Source: Oncomelania hupensis (Eukaryota; Mollusca; Gastropoda; Littorinimorpha; Pomatiopsidae). From it: a stretch of 64,000 nucleotides of DNA. Positions within the stretch are counted from its first letter, which is position 1; each line of letters starts with the position of its first letter. Below, piece by piece: positions 63,812-64,000 of this stretch. Made by a program: the position numbers and the translations under genes. The DNA is taken from contig CM072514.1 of assembly GCA_036898135.1 (NCBI GenBank), positions 79,933,049 through 79,997,048 of the forward strand. The letters are read 5' to 3'. The notes under the pieces were generated by a model. The model was not told the origin of the DNA, did no database searches, and was given only the letters and a program-made list of their open reading frames with translations.

Positions 63812-64000
63812 CCAAAGCCAATCACTCAACACGGTGCACAGCTTTAAATATTTAGGAGCAATTGTATCATACAATGGGTCTCGACAGGTAGTCCTCTCCA
63901 GGATAGCACAAACAACTGCGGCCATGAGAATGTTGAAGACCAAATGGAAAGACAGGACCATCAGTCTACATTCCAAGGTAAGGCTGCTGCGCTCTTTTGT
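63812..64000 (+). mobile_element. LINE reverse-transcriptase fragment cut by the window edge
   Basis: An open frame encodes VHSFKYLGAIVSYNGSRQ, LSRIAQTTAAMRMLK and ISLHSKVRLLRS, the region after the reverse-transcriptase core of RTE-type LINEs. It is probably the same family as the 3' ends at 58440 and 61976 and continues past the window. Confidence 0.8.

Overview
The window is animal genomic DNA, most probably from a lophotrochozoan and plausibly a marine mollusc. It has one large split gene with canonical GT-AG introns, nested retrotransposons, tRNA-derived SINEs and many long microsatellites. The species cannot be named from sequence alone. Only one host gene is supported. It is a cadherin-superfamily transmembrane receptor on the minus strand, running from a signal-peptide exon at 52139-52220 down to a transmembrane and cytoplasmic exon at 505-817. 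Nineteen exons were joined by hand; all splice phases agree and give at least 2,057 residues. The protein has a signal peptide, about 18 cadherin (EC) repeats, a membrane-proximal region, one transmembrane helix and the start of a tail with an 11-glutamate run. The 3' end of the gene is not seen and probably lies left of the window.  Layout. 1-8,300: exons 19-13 in repeat-rich introns. 8,323-14,861: a full-length LTR retrotransposon (element 1, plus strand) in intron 12. 15,011-20,000: exons 12-9, contig-left version. 20,001-21,424: partial LTR. 21,425-21,924: assembly gap of 500 N. 21,925-25,863: exons 12 (partial) to 9 again, contig-right version. 25,864-33,948: complete LTR retrotransposon (element B, minus strand) in intron 8. 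34,570-35,716: exons 8-6. 36,095-44,690: a LINE split by a third LTR element (C, 36,589-42,819). 46,036-52,220: exons 5-1. 52,221-64,000: no recognised host gene; SINEs, LINE fragments, a hAT-like MITE, a foldback element and microsatellites.  Two points stand out. First, the sequence on the two sides of the gap is a dovetail overlap: 15,783-21,424 matches 21,925-27,287, including the same retrotransposon insertion with the same target-site duplication. It is best read as unmerged allelic contig ends, not as a real exon duplication. Second, the LTR elements place integrase before reverse transcriptase, which is the Gmr1-type arrangement. Their capsid region resembles the SCAN domain, which is known to derive from such elements. 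Elements 1, B and C have matching 5-bp target-site duplications and near-identical LTRs, so they are young insertions.
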